Positions 36,009 to 45,450 are shown, numbered from the stretch's first letter. The stretch: DNA of 64,000 nucleotides from Bradyrhizobium cosmicum (GCF_007290395.2 NZ_CP041656.2:4092001-4156000); one strand, 5' to 3'. Notes: a model not told the origin generated them from the letters alone. Numbers and translations are program-made.

Positions 36009-37301
36009 TCAGTTCGACGATCCCGCCGTCGCCATCCGCTTGGTCAGGAACCCGTCGATCGCCTGCGCCATCGAGCCCACGGCTTTCGACCTCCAGCCAT
36101 CGGACACCAGGTGCTCGAGATCGCCCTTGTTGGAGACGTAGCCGATCTCGACCAGCACCGACGGCACGTCGGGCGCCTTCAGCACCCGGAAGCCGGCCGA
36201 CTTCAGGGGATGCTTGTGCATCCGCACGGTCGACTTCATTTCACCCATCAAAAGGCGAGCGAAACGGTTTGAAAAGGTGCGGGTTTCCCGTTGGGTGAGG
36301 TCGATCAGGATGTCGGCGACATCGGTCGGCTCCTCCGCGAGGTTGAAGCCCGCGATCGCGTCCGCCCGGTTTTCCGCATCCGCCAGACGCTGGGCCTCGG
36401 CGTCGGAGGCCTTGTCGGACAGCGTGTAGATTGTGGCGCCCTGCGCATCACCTTCCGCGCGCGGCAGCGCGTCGGCGTGAATGGAGACGAACAGCGCGGC
36501 CTTGAGGTTACGGGCGACCTTGGTCCGGTCGCTGAGGGGGATGAAGGTGTCGTCGTCCCGCGTCATCACCACACGGTATTTGCCGGCTTTCTCCAGCTTG
36601 TCGCGGAGCGCCAGGGCGAAGGCCAGAACCAGGTTCTTCTCGCTCTCGCCGCTCGACTGGGTGCCGTTATCGATGCCGCCATGACCGGGATCGATCACGA
36701 CGACGGGGCGGCCATCGGCTTTCTGCTGCGCCGCCTCGGCGGGCGCGGCGGGAACCGTCGCGGGCGGCGCGTCCGCGATGGCGGGCCTCAGTTCGGGGCG
36801 GCTTTCCGGCGGCAGCGACTGCACGAAGGCGGCGCGATCGACCTCCTCCAGCTCGAGCACGAGCCGGGCGGGCTGGCCGTTGGCCGCCTCCAGCACGTAG
36901 GAATTGGCGATCTTGGCCGGCCCCGTCAGGTCGAACACGATTCGCGATCCGCCGGGCATGACCAGCCCGTAGCGGAAGGCCTTGACCAGCCCCCGCCCCC
37001 CGGCCCCAGTGCCGGTGGGCAGCTGAAAATTGACCTGGGGAACGTCGACCACCACGCGGTAAGGGTCGGCGAGCATCACCGCGCGGAACGTGACGGCCTG
37101 ATCGATGTCGAGGATGAAGCGGGTCTGCTTGCCGTCGCCGGCCAGCCGAGCGGCCGAGGCGACGGGAAACTTGACTGCCGCAACAGAGGGTTGCGCCTGA
37201 CTTTCCGCTGCCTTTAGGCGCGAAGAATCGGCACACGGCAATGCTGCGGCGCAGAGAAGCGCGCATCCCAGCAAAACCCTTTGATTTGCGCGGCTCGCCA
37301 C
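36009..37301 (-). CDS. N-acetylmuramoyl-L-alanine amidase, AMIN + Amidase_3 (AmiC type)
   Basis: A 430-residue periplasmic zinc amidase that removes stem peptides from MurNAc. An export signal (about 1-31) is followed by an AMIN targeting domain (about 55-170, VTFRAVMLADPYRVVVDVPQ) and a proline/alanine linker. The Amidase_3 domain (about 200-425) has intact zinc ligands: His in DPGHGG, Glu in SGESEKN and His in SIHADALP, plus the catalytic Glu in LVEIGYVSN. It probably acts in daughter-cell separation with PBP1A encoded next to it. It diverges from rne. Confidence 0.96.
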   Translation of the reverse strand: MASRANQRVLLGCALLCAAALPCADSSRLKAAESQAQPSVAAVKFPVASAARLAGDGKQTRFILDIDQAVTFRAVMLADPYRVVVDVPQVNFQLPTGTGAGGRGLVKAFRYGLVMPGGSRIVFDLTGPAKIANSYVLEAANGQPARLVLELEEVDRAAFVQSLPPESRPELRPAIADAPPATVPAAPAEAAQQKADGRPVVVIDPGHGGIDNGTQSSGESEKNLVLAFALALRDKLEKAGKYRVVMTRDDDTFIPLSDRTKVARNLKAALFVSIHADALPRAEGDAQGATIYTLSDKASDAEAQRLADAENRADAIAGFNLAEEPTDVADILIDLTQRETRTFSNRFARLLMGEMKSTVRMHKHPLKSAGFRVLKAPDVPSVLVEIGYVSNKGDLEHLVSDGWRSKAVGSMAQAIDGFLTKRMATAGSSN

Positions 37302-38006
37302 CGATTCCGTGCCTCCGAGCAGCCCTTTTAAGGCAATAGAACTACAGGGTTAAACGATCCTTAATGACAGAGGCGCGAAATTTGCCGACTGTGACCGCCG
37401 TGCGACGCTCCTTGCACGGATGGTCCATTCCACGTATGTACGGAGTGCTGACGGCCGATATTTCCGGTTGTGTCGCATTCAGCCTCCCGGTGCAGCGCCG
37501 GAACTCTCAAGTTTTGGGAATTCCAGCGTTTTCCGTTCCTCTCAAAGACCAGCGCGGTGCGCGGCAGCGAGATGGAGCGGGGCAAGTACCGGCGGTGGAC
37601 GGTCCCCGGTTACCACTGTGTGTCCGGGACGGTTCTGACAGCGGCGTAACCCGTTACCCGGTCCCTTAATCCCAAGGGGGCGGTTCGTAATCCCAAGGCG
37701 AGCGCGCTCGCGCCATGCCTGGCCAGCAGCAACTGATTGAAGGGCGGCCTCGCCGCCCAGTGTTTCATACGGGCCGACGCTTGATGCGCCAGACTGTGCC
37801 GACGAATTCTGAAGGACCATTCGCGACGCTGCGGAGAGACAATCCCGCGCGCCGCTTCGGCCCTTCGGCTTCCGGTCCGGCAAGGCGCGAGAGACGGCGT
37901 TTCGGCCTTCCCCTCACCCCCGAATCAGGTGGACCGTCGCGTCACCCGGCAGCGCTCATCATGGCGCCCACGGTGAATCGCGCCCGCCGCCGCCAAGAGC
38001 TAAGAC
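37302..38006 (+). promoter_or_regulatory. 705-base gap upstream of RNase E, probable long regulatory leader
   Basis: No supportable gene lies here. Visible structure includes an exact direct repeat TAATCCCAAGG at 37667-37677 and 37688-37698 (21-base period), followed at once by the perfect palindrome GCGAGCGCGCTCGC (37698-37711). In other bacteria RNase E controls its own mRNA through a long structured 5' UTR, so a similar role is plausible. Promoters for rne and the divergent amidase must both lie here, but I could not fix either. Confidence 0.45.
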
Positions 38007-41000
38007 ATGCCCAACAAGATGTTGATCGATGCCACCCACCCGGAAGAGACCCGGGTCGTCGTGGTCCGCGGCAATCGCGTCGAAGAGTTTGATTTCGAGA
38101 CCGCGCAACGCAAGCAACTGCGCGGGAACATTTACCTCGCCAAGGTCACACGGGTCGAACCCTCGCTGCAGGCCGCCTTCGTGGAATATGGCGGCAACCG
38201 CCACGGCTTCCTCGCCTTCAGCGAAATCCATCCCGACTATTACCAGATCCCGGTCGCCGACCGGCAGGCGCTGATCGAGGCCGAAGAACAGGCCCATCGC
38301 GAAGCCGAGGAAGAGAGCGAGAACCGCTCCCACGGCCGCCGCCGCTCACGCCACCGCAACTCTCGCCGTCGCAGCCAGGGCGAACGCGTCCGCAGCGACA
38401 TCGTCGAAGGCTCCGATCTGGCAGCCCAGCCGGTCGAGGGCGAGGCACGGCCGGAGCACTCCGAGGGCGCTTCGCACGAAGGCGAGCATCTGCACGCCGA
38501 TGCGGAGCTTCATGGCGAGCACGAAGGACACGATCATCACGACCACGACCATGGCGAACATGATCACCACGATGATCATCATGCCCATGATGACGATCAC
38601 CATCACGCCCACGATCATGATCATGGTCATGACGGCGAGCACGATCATCACGACCATGATCATACCGACGAGACGCCTGCGCCCGCCGCAGCCTTTGGTG
38701 CCGAGCCTGTGGTTGCGACCGAGGCCGCCGCCGAGCCGCACGAAGCTGCCGCCTCCGAGGCACACGCCGAGGCCCTGGCCGAAGCCGTGACCGCCTCGGC
38801 TGAACCGGCCGATGCGGTGTACGCCGCCGGCGAGAGCAATGAGGCCCATCATCACGACTCCGACGAGGAGGACGACGAGGACGAGGATGACGAGGACGCC
38901 GAAGAGGAAGTCGTCGAATCCGTCGGCGGTGACGACGTGCTGGAAGAGGTGCCTGTACGTACCTTCCGCCCGCGCCGCCAGTACAAGATCCAGGAAGTCA
39001 TCAAGCGCCGCCAGGTGATGCTGGTGCAGGTCGTGAAGGAAGAGCGCGGCAACAAGGGCGCGGCGCTGACGACCTATCTCTCGCTCGCCGGCCGCTATGC
39101 CGTGTTGATGCCCAACACCGCGCGCGGCGGCGGCATCAGCCGCAAGATCACCAGCGCGCAGGATCGTTCCCGCCTGAAGGAAGTGGTGCAGGACCTCGAC
39201 GTGCCCGAGGGCATGGGAATCATCCTGCGCACCGCGGGCGCCGCCCGCACCAAGCCCGAGATCAAGCGCGACTTCGAATATCTGATCCGGATGTGGGAGA
39301 CGGTGCGCGACCTGACGCTGAAGTCACAGGCCCCGACCCTCGTCTACGAGGAAGGCTCGCTGATCAAGCGGTCGCTCCGCGATCTCTATAACAAGGAAAT
39401 CGACGAGATCTCGGTTGCCGGCGAATCCGGCTACCGCGAGGCGCGCGACTTCATGAAGATGCTGATGCCCGCCAATGTCAGCGCGGTGAAGCAGTATCGC
39501 GACGGCCAGCCGCTGTTCTCGCGGATGGGCGTCGAGAGTCAGCTGGACGCGATGTTCTCGCCGACGGTGCAGCTGCGCTCCGGCGGCTATATCGTGATCA
39601 ACCAGACCGAGGCGCTGGTCTCGATCGACGTCAACTCCGGCCGATCGACCCGCGAGCATCACATCGAGGACACCGCGCTCAAGACCAATCTGGAGGCGTC
39701 CGAAGAGGTCGCCCGCCAGCTTCGCCTGCGCGACCTCGCCGGCCTGATCGTCATCGACTTCATCGACATGGACGAGAAGCGCAACAACCGCGCCGTCGAG
39801 CGCAAGCTGTCCGATTGCCTCAGGCAGGATCGCGCGCGCATCCAGGTCGGCCGCATCTCGCATTTCGGCCTGCTCGAGATGTCGCGCCAGCGCATCCGCG
39901 CCAGCGTGCTGGAATCTTCGACCGATCCCTGCCCGCATTGCGGCGGCACCGGCCATGTCCGCTCGGTGTCCTCGGTGGCGCTCCAGCTGCTGCGCGGCCT
40001 CGAAGAGATCCTGATGAAGGGCGCGACCCACAATCTGGTGGTCCGTACCCGCACCGACGTCGCACTCTACGTGCTGAACCACAAGCGCGGTCATCTGCGC
40101 GATCTCGAAAACGGCTTCAAGGTCTCCCTGGCGGTCATCGCCGACCCCAGCGTCACCGGCCCGCAGGCCTATATCATCGACCGCGGCGAGCAGGTTCACA
40201 CGCTCGAGGCCGCCAAGGCACTGCTCGCAGCGCAGGCGGCCGCAAGCCCGCCGCCTCTCGTTGAAGAGCCCTATGACGACGAGGAGTTCGATCTGGAGAC
40301 TGAATCCGAGGTCGAGACCGAGGAGACCGAAGGTCTCACCGAGGAGCAGGCCGCCGGCGACGCCGCGACCGAGCAGGACGGCCAGCGCCGCAAGCGCCGC
40401 CGCCGCCGCCGCGGCCGTGGCCCGCGCGATGGTGAGCTTCGCGAAGACAGCCCGGCCACCCTTCCCGAACCGGCACTCGCGGCTGGCGAAGGCGAGGAGG
40501 ACACCGAATCCGAGCAGGATGGCGGCGAGGACGGCGAGGAGCAGGCCGCCCGTGGCGACCAGCAGGGCAGCGGTGATCGCCGCCGCCGGCGCGGGCGCCG
40601 TGGCGGACGGCGTCGGCGTGGCGGCAACGAGGAAGGTCTCGCCGGCTCCATCGGCGACGAACTCGGCGGCAATGCGCCACCGGAAGCAACCGAGGCCGTT
40701 GCAGATTTCGACGGGTCGAGCGGCGAGGCTGCGCCCTCGATCGCGCATTCCGAGCACGTCGACATTGTCGAGCCGCAGATCGCTCAGCCTGAGCCACGCG
40801 TCGAGCCGCAAGCCGAAGTGCCGGCCCAGGCCCAACCTCAGCCCGCGGTCGCAGAGGAAGAGCCCGCTGACGACAAGGCCGCGCGGCGCCGCTCAACGGT
40901 CCGGGAGAAGGTGAGCTTCCTGTCGGGCAGCCCGAGCGAACCCGCAGCGCCGGTTGCATCGGCGCCGGAGCCGGCTGCTCCGCCTGCACCCGAACCCGCA

Positions 41001-41084
41001 CCGGCACCGGCAGCGGCGACTGAAACGTCGACCGCACCGCGCCGCGCCGGCTGGTGGTCGCGCCGGTTCGGCGGCGGCGAATAA
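38007..41084 (+). CDS. rne: Ribonuclease E with large His/Asp-rich insert in the S1 domain
   Basis: The 1025-residue essential endoribonuclease of the degradosome. The N-terminus MPNKMLIDATHPEETRVVVV and S1 strands appear first. An insert then separates S1 halves (about 95-335), containing about 28 histidines in 63 residues (153-222) and an acidic run. The catalytic magnesium ligands are D541 (VSIDVNSG) and D584 (IVIDFIDM), 43 apart as in E. coli D303/D346, so the insert adds roughly 238 residues. The zinc link CPHC is C642/C645. The C-terminal third is a disordered scaffold with arginine-rich RNA-binding runs. A strong terminator follows. Confidence 0.97.
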   Translation: MPNKMLIDATHPEETRVVVVRGNRVEEFDFETAQRKQLRGNIYLAKVTRVEPSLQAAFVEYGGNRHGFLAFSEIHPDYYQIPVADRQALIEAEEQAHREAEEESENRSHGRRRSRHRNSRRRSQGERVRSDIVEGSDLAAQPVEGEARPEHSEGASHEGEHLHADAELHGEHEGHDHHDHDHGEHDHHDDHHAHDDDHHHAHDHDHGHDGEHDHHDHDHTDETPAPAAAFGAEPVVATEAAAEPHEAAASEAHAEALAEAVTASAEPADAVYAAGESNEAHHHDSDEEDDEDEDDEDAEEEVVESVGGDDVLEEVPVRTFRPRRQYKIQEVIKRRQVMLVQVVKEERGNKGAALTTYLSLAGRYAVLMPNTARGGGISRKITSAQDRSRLKEVVQDLDVPEGMGIILRTAGAARTKPEIKRDFEYLIRMWETVRDLTLKSQAPTLVYEEGSLIKRSLRDLYNKEIDEISVAGESGYREARDFMKMLMPANVSAVKQYRDGQPLFSRMGVESQLDAMFSPTVQLRSGGYIVINQTEALVSIDVNSGRSTREHHIEDTALKTNLEASEEVARQLRLRDLAGLIVIDFIDMDEKRNNRAVERKLSDCLRQDRARIQVGRISHFGLLEMSRQRIRASVLESSTDPCPHCGGTGHVRSVSSVALQLLRGLEEILMKGATHNLVVRTRTDVALYVLNHKRGHLRDLENGFKVSLAVIADPSVTGPQAYIIDRGEQVHTLEAAKALLAAQAAASPPPLVEEPYDDEEFDLETESEVETEETEGLTEEQAAGDAATEQDGQRRKRRRRRRGRGPRDGELREDSPATLPEPALAAGEGEEDTESEQDGGEDGEEQAARGDQQGSGDRRRRRGRRGGRRRRGGNEEGLAGSIGDELGGNAPPEATEAVADFDGSSGEAAPSIAHSEHVDIVEPQIAQPEPRVEPQAEVPAQAQPQPAVAEEEPADDKAARRRSTVREKVSFLSGSPSEPAAPVASAPEPAAPPAPEPAPAPAAATETSTAPRRAGWWSRRFGGGE

Positions 41085-41100
41085 AAAGGAAATCCAGACG

Positions 41101-41128
41101 AAACCGCCCGGCCAAGCCGGGCGGTTTT
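41101..41128 (+). terminator. Intrinsic terminator after rne
   Basis: A perfect 12-bp stem, AAACCGCCCGGC with GCCGGGCGGTTT, and a CAA loop followed by T lie 17 bases after the rne stop. The A/T flanks make it usable in both directions. Confidence 0.9.
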
Positions 41129-41148
41129 GATTTGGCGAGGTCATTGGA

Positions 41149-42381
41149 ATGAAAAGTGCGATCGTTCTCGGCGGTGGTATGGTTGGCGTGGGCGCCGCGC
41201 TCCATTTGCAACGGCGCGGCTGGTCCGTAACACTGGTCGATCGCAGGGAGCCGGGCCGCGAGACGAGCTACGGCAATGCCGGCATGATCCAGGCGGAAGC
41301 CGTGCGGCCCTATCCGATGCCGCGCGACCTGGCCACGCTCCTGAAGATCGCGACCGGCCGCACCAACGACGTGCGCTACAGCCTGTCCTCGCTTCACCTC
41401 CATATCGAGCCCCTGCTCCGCTATTGGTGGCATTCGGCGCCGAAGCGGCATCGCGAAGCGATCGAGGCGTGGGCACGCCTGATCGGCTATGCGACCGGCG
41501 AGCACGACGTTCTCATTCGCGAAGCCCATGCCGACAATCTCATCCGCCGCGCCGGCTACCGCGCGGTGTATCGCGACGCTGCCGCCCTGGAGCACTCGGT
41601 CAAGGACGCGGAAGAGGACCAGCGCGAATTCGGTGTGAAGTTTCGCGTGCTCTCCGGCAGCGAGCTCGCCAAGGCCGAGCCGATCCTGCGCGACGATCTG
41701 CCGGGCGCGATCCACTGGCTCGACACCTGGACCGTGTCCGATCCCGGCGCGCTGGTCACGGCCTACGCAGAGCTGTTCGAGCGTCTCGGTGGCGCCATCG
41801 TGCTCGGCGATGCACAGTCGCTGCGGCAGACCGCAACCGGCTGGTCCGTCGACACCGACAAGGGCCGCATCGACGCCGCCAACGCCGTCGTCACGCTCGG
41901 GCCCTGGTCGCCCGATCTCCTGCAGAAATTCGGCTATCGCATTCCGCTGGTACGCAAGCGCGGCTACCACATGCATTATAGCGACGGCGCGTCGCTCGAC
42001 CTGCCCATGGTCGACAAGAGCAACGGCTATGCCATGGGTCCGATGGCCAAGGGCATCCGCATCACCACCGGTGCCGAGCTGACCGGCCCCGACGCGCTCG
42101 CAACGCCGGTGCAGCTCGCCAGCGCCGAGGCCTCCGCACGCGAGCTGATCGACCTCGGCAAGCGCGTCGAGCCGGATCCGTGGTTCGGCACGAGGCCTTG
42201 CACGCCGGACATGCTGCCCGTGCTCGGCCCCGCCCCGCGTCACCCCGGCCTCTGGATGAATTTTGGCCACGGCCACCAGGGCTTTACGCTCGGGCCGGCA
42301 ACGGGACGCCTGCTCGCGGAGATGATGAACGGCGAGACGCCGGCGATCGATCCGGCGCCATACCGGCCGGAGCGGTTCTAG
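41149..42381 (+). CDS. FAD-dependent D-amino acid dehydrogenase-like oxidoreductase (DadA family)
   Basis: A 410-residue DAO-fold flavoprotein. The dinucleotide-binding motif VLGGGMVGVGAALHLQ is at 7-22, with the ribose-binding acid at the end of the second strand (VTLVDRREPG). The FAD-closing segment GLWMNFGHGHQGFTLGPATG is near 365-385, as in DadA and other glycine-oxidase relatives. It would oxidise a D-amino acid or secondary amine and pass electrons to the respiratory chain or oxygen. It follows the rne terminator. Its stop interlocks with that of the convergent TPR gene (CTAG). Confidence 0.9.
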   Translation: MKSAIVLGGGMVGVGAALHLQRRGWSVTLVDRREPGRETSYGNAGMIQAEAVRPYPMPRDLATLLKIATGRTNDVRYSLSSLHLHIEPLLRYWWHSAPKRHREAIEAWARLIGYATGEHDVLIREAHADNLIRRAGYRAVYRDAAALEHSVKDAEEDQREFGVKFRVLSGSELAKAEPILRDDLPGAIHWLDTWTVSDPGALVTAYAELFERLGGAIVLGDAQSLRQTATGWSVDTDKGRIDAANAVVTLGPWSPDLLQKFGYRIPLVRKRGYHMHYSDGASLDLPMVDKSNGYAMGPMAKGIRITTGAELTGPDALATPVQLASAEASARELIDLGKRVEPDPWFGTRPCTPDMLPVLGPAPRHPGLWMNFGHGHQGFTLGPATGRLLAEMMNGETPAIDPAPYRPERF

Positions 42382-44465
42382 ATTTCGGTCTTCGCCGCGA
42401 GCATCGCGAGCGCGGCCGAGATGCGCAGCAGCGGATCGTCCCATTCGCGGGGCCTGCGCTGGCGGAACAGCCGCATGGTCGGATACCATGGACTGTCCTC
42501 GCGATCGCGCAGCCAGCGCCAGTCGAGCGCATAGGGCGTCAGCATCCACACCGGACGTCCGAGCGCGCCGGCGAGATGAGCGACCGACGTATCGACTGCG
42601 ATGACGAGATCGAGCGCCGCGACCGCAGCCGCCGTATCGGCGAAATCACCGAGCGCCGGCGCAAGATCGACGACGTCGTCGCCGAGCGCTGCCAGCACCT
42701 CGCCATCCTCGGGCCGCGGTTCCTTTTGCAGGCTGTAGAGCTGCACACCCGGAATCACGAGGCGCGGCAGCACGGCTGCGGCAGGCAGCGAGCGTTGCCG
42801 GTCGCCCTTGTGCCTGGGATTGCCGGCCCAGGCCACGCCAACCTTCAGGGCTGTCACATCGGCAAGCGCAGCACGCCAGCGCGACAGTCTTCCGGGATCG
42901 GCGTGCAGATACGGAATCTCGGCGGGAATGCTGTCGAGCGTAGTGCCAAAAATCCGCGGCAGGCTCATCAGCGGCAGTTGCAGGTCGAACGGCGGCAGCG
43001 TCTCGCCGCGTGCGATGACGGTGACACCCGCAAGCTGCCGCAGCAGCGAGGCCAGCGCGGGCTGAACCTGCAGGATGATCCTTCCGCCGCGCGCATTCAC
43101 CATCGGCACGTAGCGCACGAAATGCAGGGCATCGCCGAGGCCGTATTCGGCAAACAGCAGCAATGTGCGGCCGTTGAGCGGCTCGCCCTGCCATTCCGGC
43201 TCGGTGAACAAGGGATCGCCATCCGACAGCGTCTTGCACTGTCGCCGCCAACGATAGGCCTCGAACCCTTTCACGAAGTCGCCGTTCATCAGCAGGAAGT
43301 GTGCGTGATTGTACTGCGCCAGCGGCTGCTCCGGATCGAGCGCGACCGCGCAATGCGAGACGGCCAGCGCCTCGTCGATCTCGCCGGCGTTGCGCAGGGC
43401 CACCGCGAGATTGGCGTGGCCCTTGGCATATTCCGGATCGGCCACGACCGCGCATCGGTGCGCTGCGACGGCATCGGCGACGCGCTCCTGCTTCTCGAAG
43501 ATGATGCCGAGATTGGTCCAGGCCGGCGCGTGATCGGGCTTCAGTAGCAGTGCTTGCTCGCAAGCGGCGATCGCCTCGGCCAGCGTGCCGAGCTCCGACA
43601 GGCAGGCGCCGAGATTGCTTGCGATCAAATGATCCGCCGGATCGAGCGCGAAGGACTGCCTGTACATTTCGGCCGCTTCCGGCAGGTGACCGGCCTCATG
43701 CAGCACCAACCCGAGCAGACGCAGCGCCGGAGCGTTGTCCGGCTGGAGGGCAACGGCGCGCCGGTACTGGATGATGGCGTCGTCAAGCAATCCTTGCCGA
43801 TAAAGCGCCGCGCCGAGATTGGCGGGCAGCCCGGGATCATCGGGATCGGCCTCGATCGCGCAACGAAAGGCAGTTGCGGCCTCGTCGAGCCTCGTCTGGT
43901 CCATCAGGAGATTGCCGAGATTGAGCCAGACGCCGCGATAGGCCGGCTCCCGCGCGATCACCACGCGATAGGCCTCCTCCGCTTCGGTCAGCCGCCCCTG
44001 CTCCGCAAGCACGACGGCGAGATTGAAGCAGGCGCGCGTCAGGTGCGCGTCGAGCGCAAGCGCGCGGCGATAGGCGGCTTCGGCCTCGTCGAAACGGGCG
44101 AGCTCACCGAGCGCCACGCCGAGCTTGTTGTGCAGACTCGCATCGTCCGGTCGCCTGACCAGCGCGCGCCGGAATGCGGCCACCGCGCCCTCCTGCTCGC
44201 CCTTCACCGCAAGCGCATCGCCGAGCGTGACGAGTGCAGGCGCGTGCCCGGGATCGACGGTCAAGATGCGGCCGAGCAGCGCGGCGCCGTCGGCCGCGCG
44301 GTCGGTGACGAAGGCGGCCACCGCCGCAAGATGCAGCGCCGGCAGATGATCGGGCTCGCCCTTCAACACTTCGGCGCAGAGCGCGTCGGCCTCCTCCGGC
44401 CGCCCCGCCGAAAAATGCTCCGCCGCCTGCAGCACAATCTGATCAACCGTCGCCTTGCCCACCAC
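42378..44465 (-). CDS. TPR protein with C-terminal glycosyltransferase 9-like domain
   Basis: A 695-residue protein. Residues about 5-420 form roughly eleven tetratricopeptide repeats of 34 residues (for example ASLHNKLGVALGELARFDEA). Residues about 440-690 resemble the ADP-heptose-transferase-like fold found after TPRs in rhizobial proteins: LLLFAEYGLGDALHFVRYVP, GVAWAGNPRHKGDRQRSLPA and DTSVAHLAGALGRPVWMLTP. The activity is unproven; protein or glycan glycosylation is possible. There is no signal peptide. The stop overlaps the convergent DadA-like gene. Confidence 0.85.
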   Translation of the reverse strand: MVGKATVDQIVLQAAEHFSAGRPEEADALCAEVLKGEPDHLPALHLAAVAAFVTDRAADGAALLGRILTVDPGHAPALVTLGDALAVKGEQEGAVAAFRRALVRRPDDASLHNKLGVALGELARFDEAEAAYRRALALDAHLTRACFNLAVVLAEQGRLTEAEEAYRVVIAREPAYRGVWLNLGNLLMDQTRLDEAATAFRCAIEADPDDPGLPANLGAALYRQGLLDDAIIQYRRAVALQPDNAPALRLLGLVLHEAGHLPEAAEMYRQSFALDPADHLIASNLGACLSELGTLAEAIAACEQALLLKPDHAPAWTNLGIIFEKQERVADAVAAHRCAVVADPEYAKGHANLAVALRNAGEIDEALAVSHCAVALDPEQPLAQYNHAHFLLMNGDFVKGFEAYRWRRQCKTLSDGDPLFTEPEWQGEPLNGRTLLLFAEYGLGDALHFVRYVPMVNARGGRIILQVQPALASLLRQLAGVTVIARGETLPPFDLQLPLMSLPRIFGTTLDSIPAEIPYLHADPGRLSRWRAALADVTALKVGVAWAGNPRHKGDRQRSLPAAAVLPRLVIPGVQLYSLQKEPRPEDGEVLAALGDDVVDLAPALGDFADTAAAVAALDLVIAVDTSVAHLAGALGRPVWMLTPYALDWRWLRDREDSPWYPTMRLFRQRRPREWDDPLLRISAALAMLAAKTEI

Positions 44466-44521
44466 GCCGCTCGCCTCTTCGAGGTCAGATGCGGGTTAAA
44501 CGCGCGAGCTGGCAAAATCCG

Positions 44522-45357
44522 TCAGTCGGCGCGCTCGGCCAGCAGCTTTTTGATCCGCTCGGCGTCCTCAGGCGTCGCCGGGTTGTAGACGATCATGCTG
44601 AGGTCGGAGCGGCCCTCGACGTTGAAGCTCGAATATTCGAACGACATGGTGCCGTGAACGGGGTGCTTCAGCCGCTTGGTGCCGTCGCCATGATGGCGCA
44701 CGTCGTTGTCGCGCCAGAGCGCCGCGAATTCCGGGCTGGTGCGGCAGAGCTCGTCGACGAAGTCGGCGCATGCGAGACGGCGCCCGCACGGGCGGCGTCG
44801 GCCCGAAACGCCGCCACCACGAAGCGGGCGACACTGTCCCAGTCATATTGTGCGGCGCGCACGCGCGGATCGCAGAAGATGAAGCGCAGGATGTTGCGCC
44901 GTCCCGGCGGGATCGCGCCATAGTCCGTCAGCACTACGCTTGCGGCCCGGTTCCAGGCGACGACGTCCCAGGTCGCGGTCCGCACCAGCGCCGGGCTGAA
45001 GGCGAGCGCATCGAGCACGCGCTGCAGCCGCGGCGAGACGCCGTCCGTCGCCTGGTAACGCACCTCGGGCGGGCGACCGAGGCCAATCAGGAACAGGTGC
45101 TCGCGCTCGATGTCGGTCAGCATCAGCGCACGGGCGATGCGATCGAGCACGTCGGCCGACGGCGCTCCGCCACGGCCCTGCTCCAGCCACGTGTACCAGG
45201 TCGCGCTGATATTGGCGCGCTGGGCCACCTCCTCGCGACGCAGCCCGGGCGTGCGCCTGCGGCTGCCACCGAGGCCGAACGCGGCGGCATCGAGCCGGGT
45301 GCGGCGGTCCTTCAGGTAGGTCCCGAGCAGGTTTTCAGCGATCGTGGGCTCGCTCAT
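44522..45357 (-). pseudogene. MmyB-type HTH transcriptional regulator, frameshifted
   Basis: Read from 45357, the first ~195 residues give an Xre helix-turn-helix ([26 protein letters not shown]) and most of the MmyB ligand domain ([20 protein letters not shown]). Near 44765-44782 the frame breaks. The expected family C-terminus (LVDEL-like [20 protein letters not shown], then [18 protein letters not shown]) is encoded in another frame and ends at 44522. One base is missing, or two are extra. The unshifted frame runs to 44668 with a non-homologous tail. This is either a real disruption or an assembly error. It diverges from an SDR gene it probably controls. Confidence 0.85.
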
Positions 45358-45371
45358 CCTGTTAGCTATTA

Positions 45372-45403
45372 TACCCTGATAAGGTCACTGCTTTACCTGG
45401 ATA
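45372..45403. promoter_or_regulatory. Direct-repeat operator candidate between the MmyB-type regulator and the SDR gene
   Basis: TACCCTGATA (45372-45381) and TACCTGGATA (45394-45403) match at 8 of 10 positions and are 22 bases apart, about two helical turns. They lie in the 93-base divergent gap, the expected site for the adjacent regulator. Confidence 0.45.
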
Positions 45404-45450
45404 CTCGTAGCGCAGATGGTTGCCGCCACCAACCCTCTGGAGATTGCCTC

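Noticed and set aside
37542..37883. 113-codon leftward open frame in the rne leader
   Set aside because: Compositionally it looks like chance high-GC frame, has no ribosome site and no recognisable family, and lies across the structured leader.
38500..38700. The CAC/GAT-rich DNA tract in rne as a CRISPR or satellite array
   Set aside because: It stays in the rne frame, has no regular unit or spacers, and encodes a coherent His/Asp-rich segment.
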